The notes below the pieces were generated by a model. It searched no databases. It saw only the letters and a program-made list of their open reading frames with translations, and had not been told where the DNA came from. This document shows, piece by piece, positions 1 through 9,567 of a stretch of 64,000 bases of DNA. The first letter of the stretch is position 1. Each line of letters opens with the position of its first letter. Where the stretch lies: the NCBI GenBank assembly GCA_963752755.1, contig CAVVZJ010000008.1, positions 62,001 through 126,000 of the forward strand. Direction: 5' to 3'. A program made the translations under genes and the position numbers. The DNA comes from CAVVZJ01 sp963752755 (GTDB taxonomy: Bacteria; Planctomycetota; Planctomycetia; Isosphaerales; Isosphaeraceae).

Positions 1-2684
1 AGTTCGTCCAGCCGTTCCGGATGAACTGCGCACTGGTCCATCAAGGCATCCTGGAAACCCGCCCCCTGAAAGCCGCTGACGTCCTGTCCCGTGCCCCAGT
101 GGTCGTAAAACTTGGTCCGCACCAGGCTGAACCGAACCGAGGACGGAGACGAGTTCAGGCGGAGACCGTGGTTGTAGGAAGTCGGGTCGGGATTGAAGGT
201 GCAATCCCAGAACGAGCCATCTTGATAAACGGACTTCAGCTCGATGCCGCCGGGGATCAGCAAGCCGTGAATGAGGAAGTTCCCATAAGCCAGCTTCGCC
301 CCGCCCGACCCGGAATACCCGGAGATTTTCCAGGTGGCGTAAGAGGCGGGCTCCGGGCCGTCCGAGGCCATCCAGTAGGTCGAGAAGAGGCTCGGCGACG
401 CCGGGGACGGACCACGCAGGTAGCAGGGGTCGCTGTTGTACCCGTTGTCGATCAGGGTCGTCCCCTTCTTGAGTAGCACGATCCGGGGGACCTCGGGCTG
501 AATCCCGTTCAGCTCATACCACACCGCTCCTCGCAGGTCTTCGTAAGCCAACTCGTAATTCGTGTACGGGCGGGTGGGATCGTTGAGCCGGGACGTGCGA
601 TTCGAGCCGTCGTAACCGGGGTCGATGTAGGCGATCCGCAGCGGCTTCGATTGACCCGCCGATCGCATGTTGGTGAAGTGCCAGCCGGCGGGCGGGGGCT
701 CGGTCCGCCAGCGGGACCAGCCGTCGTCCACGCCGTTCGCGGCGTCGGTCACATGGCAGAGGTCGGGGGAGACATCGCCGTCGGAACCCGCCCAGGAGCG
801 GTTCGTCACGGCTTGGGTGGAGAAGGCGGCCGTCTGGTCGCCGGTCGCCCCCGAATGCGTGAACCCCGCCAGCAAGCCGTCGGGGCCGGAGACCGTGAGC
901 GATTCGCCGAACGTAACCACCTCGGCGGGATCGCGAAGATACCAGTACGCCGTCCAGTGGTAGCGGGAATCGCCCGGCGCGATCTGTCGGACGGCATTGT
1001 CATAATAGCCGTTCGGGGACGACGAGGCGGAGAGGTTCAGGTTCCGGCATCCCAGGGCGTTGTTAAAGTAAAACGTGAGCGTCGAGCCGCCGCTCGATCC
1101 GATCTGGCAGAGGTCCCGGCTGGTCCCGGAGAATAGGCCCGGATCGGACATCGCGGTGATCGCGACCGCCATCGGCCACGCCGGACAGCCATCTTTGAGG
1201 AACGTGAACTCGATGTCCTGGGCTCGGTCGAGGTTGCGGCCTCCCGTGACGCACCTGGTCCCCACGGCCGCGTTGATGGCGTCGATCGCGACCAGCCAGT
1301 TCGTGTCCCAGCCGGTCAACGGCACCAGGTTGGGGTTGGGGTCCTGGTAGGTCAGGGGACCGACCACGATATCGGCGATCCCGTCGCCGGAGAGGGTGAG
1401 CGTGTAGGTCTGGTCCTGACCGACCGCCACGGTCTGTTCCCGCGCGGCGGGACTCCGGAGCACCCACCGATCCACCGTGACCAGCGGATCGAACGGGATC
1501 GCGTGGAAGGCGTCATCCCAGGCTTGCCGAAACGCGGTCGGCCAGTCCACGCCGCTCTGGACCTCGGTGACACTGAGAGTACCGGCGTCCAGATCCACGT
1601 CGGTCGCGGTCAATAGGTCGTACTCAGTGGTGCCGTACCAGGTGAGGTCCCAGGGTCCGCCGTCATTGCCGGTCACGCCGGTCACGCCCCGGCCGTTCGA
1701 GGCCAGCACGGAACCGAGGGCCGTCATCACGGCGGCGGCGGGAGCGTTCCAGGCGATCGGGTCGCTCGTGGTCCCGTTGATGCCCAGCGTGAACGTCCCG
1801 CTGGTCGCCCCGGTGAGCGTCACCCGCTGAATCTGGCTCCGGTTGGCGGTCGGTCCGATACTCCCGATCTCGGTCCCGTCGTGGAAGAACGTGATCGTCT
1901 CGCCGCCGTTGCTGGTGACGCCGTCGATGCCGTCGGGAGCGTCGAGGAAATAAAAGTCATCCTTGCCGTTGGCGGACGAACAGCCCGCGAACTCCAATGA
2001 GGTCCGCCCCCCGGAGAGCGTCAGCTGGTCCGCCTTCGAGAGATGATGATCCACGAACGTCGATCGGTCGGCCGGCGGGATGTCCGACGTGAAATGGACC
2101 TGGAGAACGCGGCCCGAGGCCAGAACCTGGGCGGAATCGAACTGGAGGGTGATGGCGCTGGGCTTCGAGCAGGGTGGCTGAACGGCCCGCGGGTTGCCGG
2201 GCGGACGAGTGAGCCCATCTGGCCCTCGGCGGGAACCGTTGCCGGATTCTTGACCGCGAAGGAGGCCAGGACCGGCAGGTCCCCGGACTCCGTGGTCGCC
2301 CAACCGGCCGGGGCATCGAGCATCGCGGCGAGGTCGGGGGCAACCCGCTCGGGCAGCGCATTCGACCGCCGGCGCCTCGTCCTCCAGGAACCGGGGGTTC
2401 GACAGGCGGACTGGACCGCCATCACCGATCCGAATCGTCGGATTGGTTCTGATCGCGAGAATCGCGAGGGGACGGCCCGAGGCATCCTCACACGTCAGAG
2501 TCAGCCGGTCACCGGACGGACGGACCTTGGCCTTGAGGATCGGCTGGCGCCATGCGATGCATCCAAAGGTAAGTGACAAGTGCGCAAAACCCAATACCGA
2601 GCGAAGCCAAAACAGCAGCCAATGTGATAACACGAACCGGAGACCCACGACGACTGGCGGACGTTCTCCGGCCGGTCGCACCAT
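1..2684 (-). CDS. Large secreted/surface protein, partial (3' end beyond the left edge)
   Basis: A single frame stays open from an ATG at 2684 to the left edge, about 894 codons with no stop. The N-terminus has a hydrophobic stretch (residues about 15-45) that could be a signal anchor. The rest is rich in Gly, Asp, Ser, Thr and aromatic residues, with beta-type text such as TLTLSGDGIADIVVGP near the middle. This fits a beta-rich extracellular protein, possibly a parallel beta-helix, as is common in planctomycetes. I recognise no catalytic motif. Between about 2180 and 2365 the better coding character lies in the +1 frame (text such as PERVAPDLAAMLDAPAGW), so two compensating indels are likely there. 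The gene lies directly downstream of the polymerase gene on the same strand. Function unknown. Confidence 0.5.
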   Translation of the reverse strand, partial: MVRPAGERPPVVVGLRFVLSHWLLFWLRSVLGFAHLSLTFGCIAWRQPILKAKVRPSGDRLTLTCEDASGRPLAILAIRTNPTIRIGDGGPVRLSNPRFLEDEAPAVECAARAGCPRPRRDARCPGRLGDHGVRGPAGPGLLRGQESGNGSRRGPDGLTRPPGNPRAVQPPCSKPSAITLQFDSAQVLASGRVLQVHFTSDIPPADRSTFVDHHLSKADQLTLSGGRTSLEFAGCSSANGKDDFYFLDAPDGIDGVTSNGGETITFFHDGTEIGSIGPTANRSQIQRVTLTGATSGTFTLGINGTTSDPIAWNAPAAAVMTALGSVLASNGRGVTGVTGNDGGPWDLTWYGTTEYDLLTATDVDLDAGTLSVTEVQSGVDWPTAFRQAWDDAFHAIPFDPLVTVDRWVLRSPAAREQTVAVGQDQTYTLTLSGDGIADIVVGPLTYQDPNPNLVPLTGWDTNWLVAIDAINAAVGTRCVTGGRNLDRAQDIEFTFLKDGCPAWPMAVAITAMSDPGLFSGTSRDLCQIGSSGGSTLTFYFNNALGCRNLNLSASSSPNGYYDNAVRQIAPGDSRYHWTAYWYLRDPAEVVTFGESLTVSGPDGLLAGFTHSGATGDQTAAFSTQAVTNRSWAGSDGDVSPDLCHVTDAANGVDDGWSRWRTEPPPAGWHFTNMRSAGQSKPLRIAYIDPGYDGSNRTSRLNDPTRPYTNYELAYEDLRGAVWYELNGIQPEVPRIVLLKKGTTLIDNGYNSDPCYLRGPSPASPSLFSTYWMASDGPEPASYATWKISGYSGSGGAKLAYGNFLIHGLLIPGGIELKSVYQDGSFWDCTFNPDPTSYNHGLRLNSSPSSVRFSLVRTKFYDHWGTGQDVSGFQGAGFQDALMDQCAVHPERLDE

Positions 2685-2785
2685 ACAAAAGCCGGGCTGA
2701 GGGGAAATCGACCTCGGTCTGTAGCCATATTATACACCGTATTCGGAGGTTTGGCCTGATTTTTGGTGTTTCTGGGGCCCAGCCG

Positions 2786-5028
2786 TCATCGAAGGCCCTC
2801 AGCCCCGATCTGCCAGGGCCTGCCGTCGGGCGTTCGAGGGTGGCGATGGCCTCCGCCCGTAGGGCCTGGAGATCGGCACCCGGCTCGTGGTGGCGCATCC
2901 GCAAGGCATCCGCCAGGCTGATGGCGTCGCAGGCTCCCTCGTGGTTGCCCAGGTGGGCGAGGGCGATTGCCCGGATGTAATGGTCGAATGGAGAGGGTTG
3001 GTCGCCGAGCCGCCCGGCGCGGTCGAGAGCCGCGATCGCCAGATCCCAGCGGCAAGCTCGGGTCTGGGCCAGGGCCAGGGTGTTCCAGTGGCCGCTGCCT
3101 CCGGGCGCGAGGCGCAACGGCTGTGGTCGCCAACTCGAGAGCTCGCCTCGGGTCGTAGGCGGACGAGGTCGGGTCGAGGGCCAGGAGCCAGGCGAGGTTG
3201 TTGCAAGCGTCGGCCCGGTACGCCCGGACCTCCGGATCGCTCGGCGCGATCCGCTCGAGCTGTCCCCAGACGCCGATGGCGTGGGTCCAGCACGAGGCCA
3301 GGGTCTCCGGCTGCGCGGGGTCCCAGCGGGACCCTGGCGGGCCGTCGGCGTTGTCAGGGACCACCGGCCCGGCGACATGGCCCGTGACCCCGGCCAGGAG
3401 TCGCTCCCCGCGCCCGACGGCGCGGAGGTAGTGGGCTCCCGCCTCCGCCTCCAAACCCGCCGCCCGAAGGACGGCCGCCAGCTCGACATCGACCCGGATT
3501 AGCTCGAGCAGCGGGATCTTCGCCTCGGCGGCGTTGGTGGCCGACTCCTCGGCCTCCCACAGCGCCCGCTCCAGGCGGTGGCCGGCGTTGTCGAGGGCCT
3601 CGCGGGCGGCAACGTGCCGCCGCCCTCCGGGGCCTGAAGCCGACCGGATGTACGCGAACACCACCGTCCGATAAGCTGCATCGGCCGTGGCGACCTTGGC
3701 TGATGCGTCGATCTGGAGGCCCGGTACGTCGCCGATCTTCAGGCCAATCAGGGACCCGGCCACGAGCACATAGATCGGGTTGAACATCGCGTTGAACAGG
3801 TTGTCCACCATGGACAGGGCCAGCAGGATGGCGAACGCCCCGGCCCCGGCGAGGGGCGGCGTCACCCAGGTCGCGACCGGCAGGCGTTGCCAGAGCCGCA
3901 GGCCGGGCAGCAGGTACACCAGCGTGATCGCGGTCAGGCCGATGAGGCCATTGATCCCCAGGGCGATGACCCAGAAGCCGTCGGGGACCGCGGTCTGCGC
4001 CAGCTCCTCAACGTATGGCATATTCCGCCCGTGGCCGCACCAGCCCAGCAAGGGGCGAATATTCAGGACGTGGGCCGCGAACGCATCCTCGTTGACCAGC
4101 CGGAATCTGAGCGATTCGGACCGCTCCTCGTTGATGAAGGACCGGGTGATCTCCACCAGGCCCCGGCCCGACCAGAGGCCAGTAGCCCGGGTGGTCATGT
4201 AGAGCGGCGGGATGGCCAGCAGGAGCAGCACAAGGGCCGCTGGCCATCGCGGGCCGAGCCGGGTACTCCCTAGAATCGCCAGGCCGATCGCCAGGAGCAC
4301 GATCGCGCCGGTCTGATGGCACAGGATCGCTGTCACCGTCAGGAGACCCGCGAGCCAGCCGGTCGAGATGCCTCTCAGTCTCGAAAGGGCGCCGCTCGCC
4401 CAGAGCCAGCATCCCACGAAGGCCGACGCCGACATCCACATCCCGAGCTCGAGCGCGTTCGACAGGAAGACGCGTGGATTATACAGTCCGTACTTGGATC
4501 CGAGCCAACCCCCAACCCCATAGATGAGTGGGCTGAGTTGCGCCTGATGCGCAGCTCTAACAGGCAGGGCGGGACGTAGGTCAGGCCGCCGACGAAGATC
4601 GCCGTCGCCAGTTCGCGGAGCCCCGCGGGGTCGCCGAAATAGAGTCGCCCCAGGAAGTAGGGAAGTCCATAGGTGGCGATCGAGTCGAACGACATGGCCA
4701 CACCGTTATAGATCCCCAGCTCGTTGCTGATCGACGACGCCAGTGGACAGAGGCACCAGATCAGTATCGGCAGGTCGAACCAGCGGGGGCGAAACCCCAT
4801 CAGACGGTCGAGGTCGAAGAGGGTGCAGCCGAGCAGGATGGCGTAGGAGGTGCCGGTCATCTTGGTGTAGTCGGGCAGGCCCGGGAACGAGATGCCGATG
4901 ACCGGCAGGAACAGCCAGCCGGCGACGTAAGCCACCGCGACCGCGCGCTGCGGCGGCAGGGTGCTGAAGAGGTACAGGACGACCGGGATCCATGCGAACA
5001 GCGCAATCACGGCGAAGAGCGGCGACAC
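2786..5028 (-). CDS. O-antigen ligase/Wzy-like polymerase with C-terminal TPR domain
   Basis: A polytopic inner-membrane protein expected to polymerise or ligate surface polysaccharide repeat units. The N-terminal part (GTG at 5028) carries hydrophobic segments such as AVAYVAGWLFLPVIGISFPG. The middle part has LLGWCGHGRNMPY and further membrane helices down to about 3760. A soluble TPR-like tail follows (NNLAWLLALDPTS; WDLAIAALDRAGRLG). The frame changes near 4545 and again near 3125, and each side is clearly homologous to the same product. The stop is uncertain: two frames end at 2786 and 2799, while the TPR frame runs on to 2509 through poor coding sequence. The start lies 1 base after the stop of the upstream glycosyltransferase gene, so the two are probably translationally coupled. 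The ligase-plus-TPR layout is seen in other planctomycetes. Confidence 0.7.
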
Positions 5029-5029
5029 G

Positions 5030-6325
5030 TCAGCGACTCCCCCGGCGTGGAGACCCGGCCTTCGCGATCACGGCGCGATAGAACGCAACGCTGCGGGCGG
5101 CCAGCACGTCCGGGTTGTATCGGCTGGCGCAGTCCCGCGCCGCTTGCTCGCCCAGCCGAGCCGCCAGGAACGGCTCGGCCAGCAACGAGCCGAGCTTCGA
5201 TGCCAGGTCAGCCGCATCCCCGACCCGGCAGAGCCGCCCATTACGCCCTTCCTGGATCAGCTCGGGAATCCCGCCGACGTCCGAGGCCACGATCGGGCAG
5301 CCGTGGGCCATCGCCTCGACGGTCGTCAGCGAGAAGCTCTCAAACCGCGAGCCCACCACGGTGATCATCGCCCGACGCCGCAAGGCAACCAGAGCTTCCC
5401 TCGGCTGGCCGCCCAGCCAGGCGACGGCGCCCGAGGTCCAGGCCTCGGGGACTCGATCGGCCAGGTAGTCGGTCACGGCCCAGCGCCGGCCGGCCTCGTC
5501 CACGAGTCCGGTGTCCGGTCCGACGAGTTCGAGCCGGAGCCCCGGCTGATTTTCCCGGAGCCGCCGATAGGCCTCGATGACGAGGTCCGCCCCTTTGAGC
5601 CGGTCCATCCGGCCGACGAACAGGATCCGCTCGCGGTCGCAATCGGCCAACCGCCAGCGGTCGCCTTCCGGGGCGACCGGCATGGGGTTGGGAATGACCT
5701 CGGCGTTCTCCAGCGCCAGCCCGTAACGCGCCCGGACGCCCTCCAGGCAGAATCGCGACGGCGCCGTGACCCCGTCGGCCGATCGGATGGCCGCCCCCTC
5801 ATGCCGAACCTGCCGGCGGAAGGCCGCGTCTTCGGCGTCTCCCGCGGCCGTCCCGGTGAGGAAGTAAGGCCCGTGCAGCCGGACCACCACCGGCACCGGC
5901 ACCCGGCCGACCAGCCGACGGGCCCAGCCGAACGACTCCTCCATCTCGAGCAGTTGCAGACCGTCCCGGGCCGCGAGGCGTTGGATCACTTCCCGTAGCG
6001 GCCGGATCACGACGGTCTCCGGCGCCACATGCCACAGCAGGCGATGGGCCAGGCGGACGCCCCAGCCGGGCTTCTGGCGACCCCGGCTGAGGTCGTGCAC
6101 CCCCTCGGTCTCGCCCCCGACGATGTTCTGGGAGAGCACATGAACACCGTGGCCCAGCCGCCTCAGGCCGCCAGCCATCGTATCGACGTAAGAAACGATC
6201 CCGTTGGCGAAGGCATCGCGCGGCCAGCCCGGGCTCAGGTAGGCGACTGACAAGGGCCAATCATCCGACGGATCGGCATCGGCAACGTCAAGCCGGTCCG
6301 CCTCGCGGTGATCGGACCCGGTCAT
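5030..6325 (-). CDS. Glycosyltransferase family 4
   Basis: A retaining GT-B glycosyltransferase that probably adds one sugar to the lipid-linked repeat unit on the cytoplasmic face. The N-terminal domain contains RLHGPYFLTG. The C-terminal nucleotide-sugar domain has the family signatures ILFVGRMDRLKGADLVIEAY and FESFSLTTVEAMAHGCPIVA, including the conserved E-x7-E-like segment, then DVGGIPELI. From ATG 6325 it is about 431 residues, typical for GT4. An earlier in-frame start at 6388 would overlap the upstream gene. The frame is intact throughout. Donor and acceptor cannot be told from the sequence. Confidence 0.85.
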   Translation of the reverse strand: MTGSDHREADRLDVADADPSDDWPLSVAYLSPGWPRDAFANGIVSYVDTMAGGLRRLGHGVHVLSQNIVGGETEGVHDLSRGRQKPGWGVRLAHRLLWHVAPETVVIRPLREVIQRLAARDGLQLLEMEESFGWARRLVGRVPVPVVVRLHGPYFLTGTAAGDAEDAAFRRQVRHEGAAIRSADGVTAPSRFCLEGVRARYGLALENAEVIPNPMPVAPEGDRWRLADCDRERILFVGRMDRLKGADLVIEAYRRLRENQPGLRLELVGPDTGLVDEAGRRWAVTDYLADRVPEAWTSGAVAWLGGQPREALVALRRRAMITVVGSRFESFSLTTVEAMAHGCPIVASDVGGIPELIQEGRNGRLCRVGDAADLASKLGSLLAEPFLAARLGEQAARDCASRYNPDVLAARSVAFYRAVIAKAGSPRRGSR

Positions 6326-6362
6326 AACCGCTCCGAAGGCTCGATCGATGAAAGGATCGACC

Positions 6363-7487
6363 TTAGACCAGTCTCTCGGTGTGGGCAAGAGCCAACCTCG
6401 CCATCTGGTCGTTGGGGTGCCTGAACGCGTGCAGGAAGCGATCCGCGATCGTGAATGCCGGGATGCGGAACAGGAGAGGGAAGTTGAAAAGCGACGTCGA
6501 TGTTACCCCGGCGCAGCGGGCGAAGCCTAGTCGTTCGGCGAACAGTTCGATCGGCCAGGGGCCGATGTGGGGCATCTGGTACACACCCTCGACGGCGTCG
6601 GCCAGTTCGTCGTAGAAGGGGCGGCGGGTGCGGGGGTGCTCCTTCCAGAGCACGGTGAAGCCCTCGTCCCGGAGCCGCCGGGCCATGGCCACATAACCGG
6701 CGAGCTCGGTCTCGTGATTCAGGTCGCCGTAATTCGAGAAGCATTGGCCCAGCGCCACGGCGAGCGGGCCGTTGGCGTCGCCGTCGAGGTCGAGGGCCGG
6801 GACGGCCACCACGCGGGCGGCGTCCTGGATCGCCGCTCTCAAGAACTCGGGCTCGATCAGGAGGCGACGCAACGGCCGCAGGTAGTCGGGCGCCGGCAGG
6901 ATCCGGCCGATCCAGAGATAGGCGGCCGCGACCCGTCGAAGGTGCCGGTGCAGGATCAAGGCCACCGACGGGTCATCGTGATGCAGCGACTGACGGACGC
7001 GACTCTTGAGGAGGCGCCAGGACCGTCGTGGGGCCGTCAACCATCCGCGGGCGCTGAATCGGTAGTTGCCGGCCGTCACGTAGGTATGCAGGCCGTCCTC
7101 GTAGAGGACAATCCGGGCCTTGGGGAAGGCTTCGGCGACGGCCTTCTCGAAGTGGCCCCACAGCGATCCCAGCCAGAGTTCATCGACGCCCGCGACACCG
7201 ATCCGATCGCGGACCGTCTCGATCAGCGGGCCCCACGCCATCCGCGTATAGTTCAGGTCGGCGACATTACGGACATCCCGCCAGGGCCAGACCGCTCCGG
7301 CGGCGAGGTCCATCGCCTCGACCATCTCCGGGCGGAGCGGGCCGTCGAAGAGGGAGAAAACGACCAGGGTATCCTCGGACACCGTCGGCTTCGCCCGGCT
7401 GGCCTGCCTCATGGCCCCGGCCACGGTCAAGAGCTGCCAGACGCCGCCGGGAATGCACACGACCCGTCTCATGGACCAGGCCTCCAT
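6363..7487 (-). CDS. Polysialyltransferase-like glycosyltransferase
   Basis: About 374 residues from ATG 7487 (a second ATG at 7472). It carries the three hallmarks of bacterial sialyl/polysialyltransferases: an acidic EDG triad (residues about 130-132, in YEDGLHTY), an HP pair (about 284-285, in KEHPRTRRPF), and a downstream Ser/Thr cluster (about 329-332, in GVTSTSLF). In characterised relatives these bind CMP-sialic acid and supply the catalytic base. It starts 9 bases after the end of neuB, which makes a role in transferring a nonulosonic acid to the exopolysaccharide likely. Whether it adds one residue or a polymer is unknown. Confidence 0.7.
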   Translation of the reverse strand: MEAWSMRRVVCIPGGVWQLLTVAGAMRQASRAKPTVSEDTLVVFSLFDGPLRPEMVEAMDLAAGAVWPWRDVRNVADLNYTRMAWGPLIETVRDRIGVAGVDELWLGSLWGHFEKAVAEAFPKARIVLYEDGLHTYVTAGNYRFSARGWLTAPRRSWRLLKSRVRQSLHHDDPSVALILHRHLRRVAAAYLWIGRILPAPDYLRPLRRLLIEPEFLRAAIQDAARVVAVPALDLDGDANGPLAVALGQCFSNYGDLNHETELAGYVAMARRLRDEGFTVLWKEHPRTRRPFYDELADAVEGVYQMPHIGPWPIELFAERLGFARCAGVTSTSLFNFPLLFRIPAFTIADRFLHAFRHPNDQMARLALAHTERLV

Positions 7488-7495
7488 CGTTCCGC

Positions 7496-8380
7496 TCAGA
7501 CCCGTCTCAGTTTGGCTCGGATCGGCTTCTCGCTGTCGTAAACCCTCTTGACCCCGTCGCCCATCGCCTGCTCGATGACGCGGATGTCGCGCACCAGCCG
7601 GGAGAAGCCGTGCGGCTCGACCGAGGCGGCCTGATCGCTGCCCCACATGGTACGATCGAGGGTGATGTGCCGCTCGACGACGCGGGCCCCCAGGGTCACG
7701 GCCGCCAGGGTCGTCTGGAGGCCGACCTCGTGGCCGGAGTAGCCGATCGGCAGATCGAACCGGGCCTTGAGGACCGGGATAAGCCGGAGGTTCAGCTCCT
7801 CGGGCTTGCACGGGTACGTGCTGGTGGCATGCAGCAGGATCAGCCGAGCCGGGTCGAGCCGGGAGACGGCGTGCTCGATTTCCTCCATCGTGGACATCCC
7901 GGTGGACAGCAGGATCGGCTTGCCGGTGGCGGCGGTGTGCCGCAGCAACGCGTCGTCGGTCAGGGAGGCCGAGGCGATTTTGTAGCAGGACGGGTCGAAC
8001 CGCTCGAGAAAATCGACCGACGGCTCGTCCCAGCACGACGCCAACCAGGCGATCCCCTTGTCCTTGCAGTAACGGTCGATCGCGGCGTACTGATCCTCGC
8101 CGAACTCGACGCGGCGGCGGTACTCCATGTACGTCATCAGCCCCCAGGGCGTCTCGCGCATGACGTTGCGCTGCTCGGGAGGCACGCACAGCTCGGGCGT
8201 CCGCTTCTGGAACTTCACGGCGTCGCAGCCGGCCAGGGCCGCGGCGTCGATCAATTGCTTGGCGATCCGGACGTCGCCGTTGTGGTTCAGACCAATCTCG
8301 GCGATGACATAGACCGGTTGACCCTCGCCGACGGGGCGGCCCCCGATTTCAACGACCCTGGGCATGGTGCGTGGCTCCAT
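7496..8380 (-). CDS. neuB: N-acetylneuraminate (nonulosonic acid) synthase, NeuB family
   Basis: Condenses phosphoenolpyruvate with an N-acyl hexosamine to give a nine-carbon sialic-type acid. Family motifs are intact: AEIGLNHNG near the N-terminus, AVKFQKR, LSTGMST, the YSGHE segment and VERHITLDRT. It is 294 residues, whereas most NeuB/LegI/PseI proteins are about 340-350 with a C-terminal SAF (antifreeze-like) domain. Here the protein stops right after the TIM-barrel, so the SAF domain is missing. The start at 8380 overlaps the upstream neuA stop by about 30 bases; ATG 8365 is an alternative. The exact sugar (Neu5Ac, legionaminic or other) cannot be assigned. No epimerase (neuC) is present in the window. 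Confidence 0.85.
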   Translation of the reverse strand: MEPRTMPRVVEIGGRPVGEGQPVYVIAEIGLNHNGDVRIAKQLIDAAALAGCDAVKFQKRTPELCVPPEQRNVMRETPWGLMTYMEYRRRVEFGEDQYAAIDRYCKDKGIAWLASCWDEPSVDFLERFDPSCYKIASASLTDDALLRHTAATGKPILLSTGMSTMEEIEHAVSRLDPARLILLHATSTYPCKPEELNLRLIPVLKARFDLPIGYSGHEVGLQTTLAAVTLGARVVERHITLDRTMWGSDQAASVEPHGFSRLVRDIRVIEQAMGDGVKRVYDSEKPIRAKLRRV

Positions 8381-9539
8381 AGCGGGACTCGATCAGTTCG
8401 GCCAATTCTCGGAGGGCTCCCCGCCCTCCCGAGGCGTCGAGGACCAGGCGTGCCGCTCGTCGCGCCTCGGGGTGGGCATCTCCCACGACCGCCGGGCAGC
8501 CCACGGCCGTCAGGCATGGCAGGTCGTTGATGTCGTTGCCGACGTAGAGCGTTCGCTCCAGGCGGAAGCCGCGCTCGTCCAGCCAGCGGCGCAGGACGGG
8601 GAGCTTGTCCGCGACGTCCTGGAGGCACGCCAGTCTCAGCTTGCGCAGCGGGCCGAGACGATCGGGTGCGCCTCCTTCGAGAGGACCAGCATCGGCCAGC
8701 CGGCCTGGCGGAGCCGTTCGAGGCCCAGACCGTCGCTCCGGCTGCAGACGACCGCCTCGCGGCCCTCCTCCAGCACGGTGACGCGGTTGTCCGTGAAAAC
8801 GCCGTCGAAGTCGAAGACCAGCGCATCGAGCCGGTCGGGCAGCATCGCCCGCTTCGCGCCCTCCGATCGCCGCCGGAGCAGGACCTCGGCGACCTCCAGG
8901 TCCACCGGTTCGTCCACCTCCCAGCGACGCTCGGCGGGCATCTCGTACAGGGCCGTCTTGCCGAAGAAGCGGTGCCGGGTCTCGCGGAAGCCGGGGACCT
9001 TCATGACATAGACGGTGCCGGCCTCAAGATATTGGGGCTCGCGATCCTGCCGGAGCTTGCGCACCCGCTTGTCGTGGTCAACGCCGACGCCATCGCCCGA
9101 CGCCTCGCGCCGCCAGAGGAAGTAATGGAAGGGCACGACGGCCAGGGCCGTGTCGGCCTCCTCGCGCTCCAGGGCCTCGATCGTGCCGTCGATGTCCCCG
9201 GGCGCCGTCAGCGGCGACGTGCACTGGAGGAAGACCAGCAGATTGGGCTCGTACCCCTCGGCCCGTCGCAGATGGTCGAGGGCGTGCAGCAGGGCCGCCT
9301 CGCTCGAGGCCTTATCGCCGCTGATCTCGAACGGCCGCTCGATCACCTCGGCCCCGAAGCGGCGGGAGACCGCCGCGATCTCCGGGTCGTCGGTTGAGAC
9401 GACGACCCGGTCCACCCGTCGGGCGGTGCGCGCCGCCTCGATCGTCCAGCCCAGCAGCGGCTGGCCGCCGAGCGGCTGCACGTTCTTGCGCGGAATGCCC
9501 TTCGAACCCCCGGGCCGGGATGACGGCCAGCGTCTTCAT
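8349..9539 (-). CDS. neuA: Acylneuraminate cytidylyltransferase fused to HAD phosphatase (two frameshifts)
   Basis: Activates the nonulosonic acid to its CMP form. The N-terminus reads MKTLAVIPARG, then the universal segment SKGIPRKN appears only after adding bases in a G-run near 9512, so the start is ATG 9539 with a homopolymer indel. The transferase domain (QPLLGWTIEAAR, VVVSTDDPEIAA, LQCTSPLT, YLEAGTVYV) runs to about residue 215. A HAD domain follows, beginning DALVFDFDGVFTDNRV (DxD nucleophile). After a second frameshift near 8645 it continues with KLPVLRRWLDERG and the terminal motif VGNDINDLPCL. A CMP-sialate synthetase with a KdsC-like phosphatase tail is a known architecture and might dephosphorylate a 9-phosphate intermediate. 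The stop at 8349 overlaps neuB. Confidence 0.8.
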
Positions 9540-9567
9540 CGTGAGGCTCCCCGACGAGGTCGTGCCC

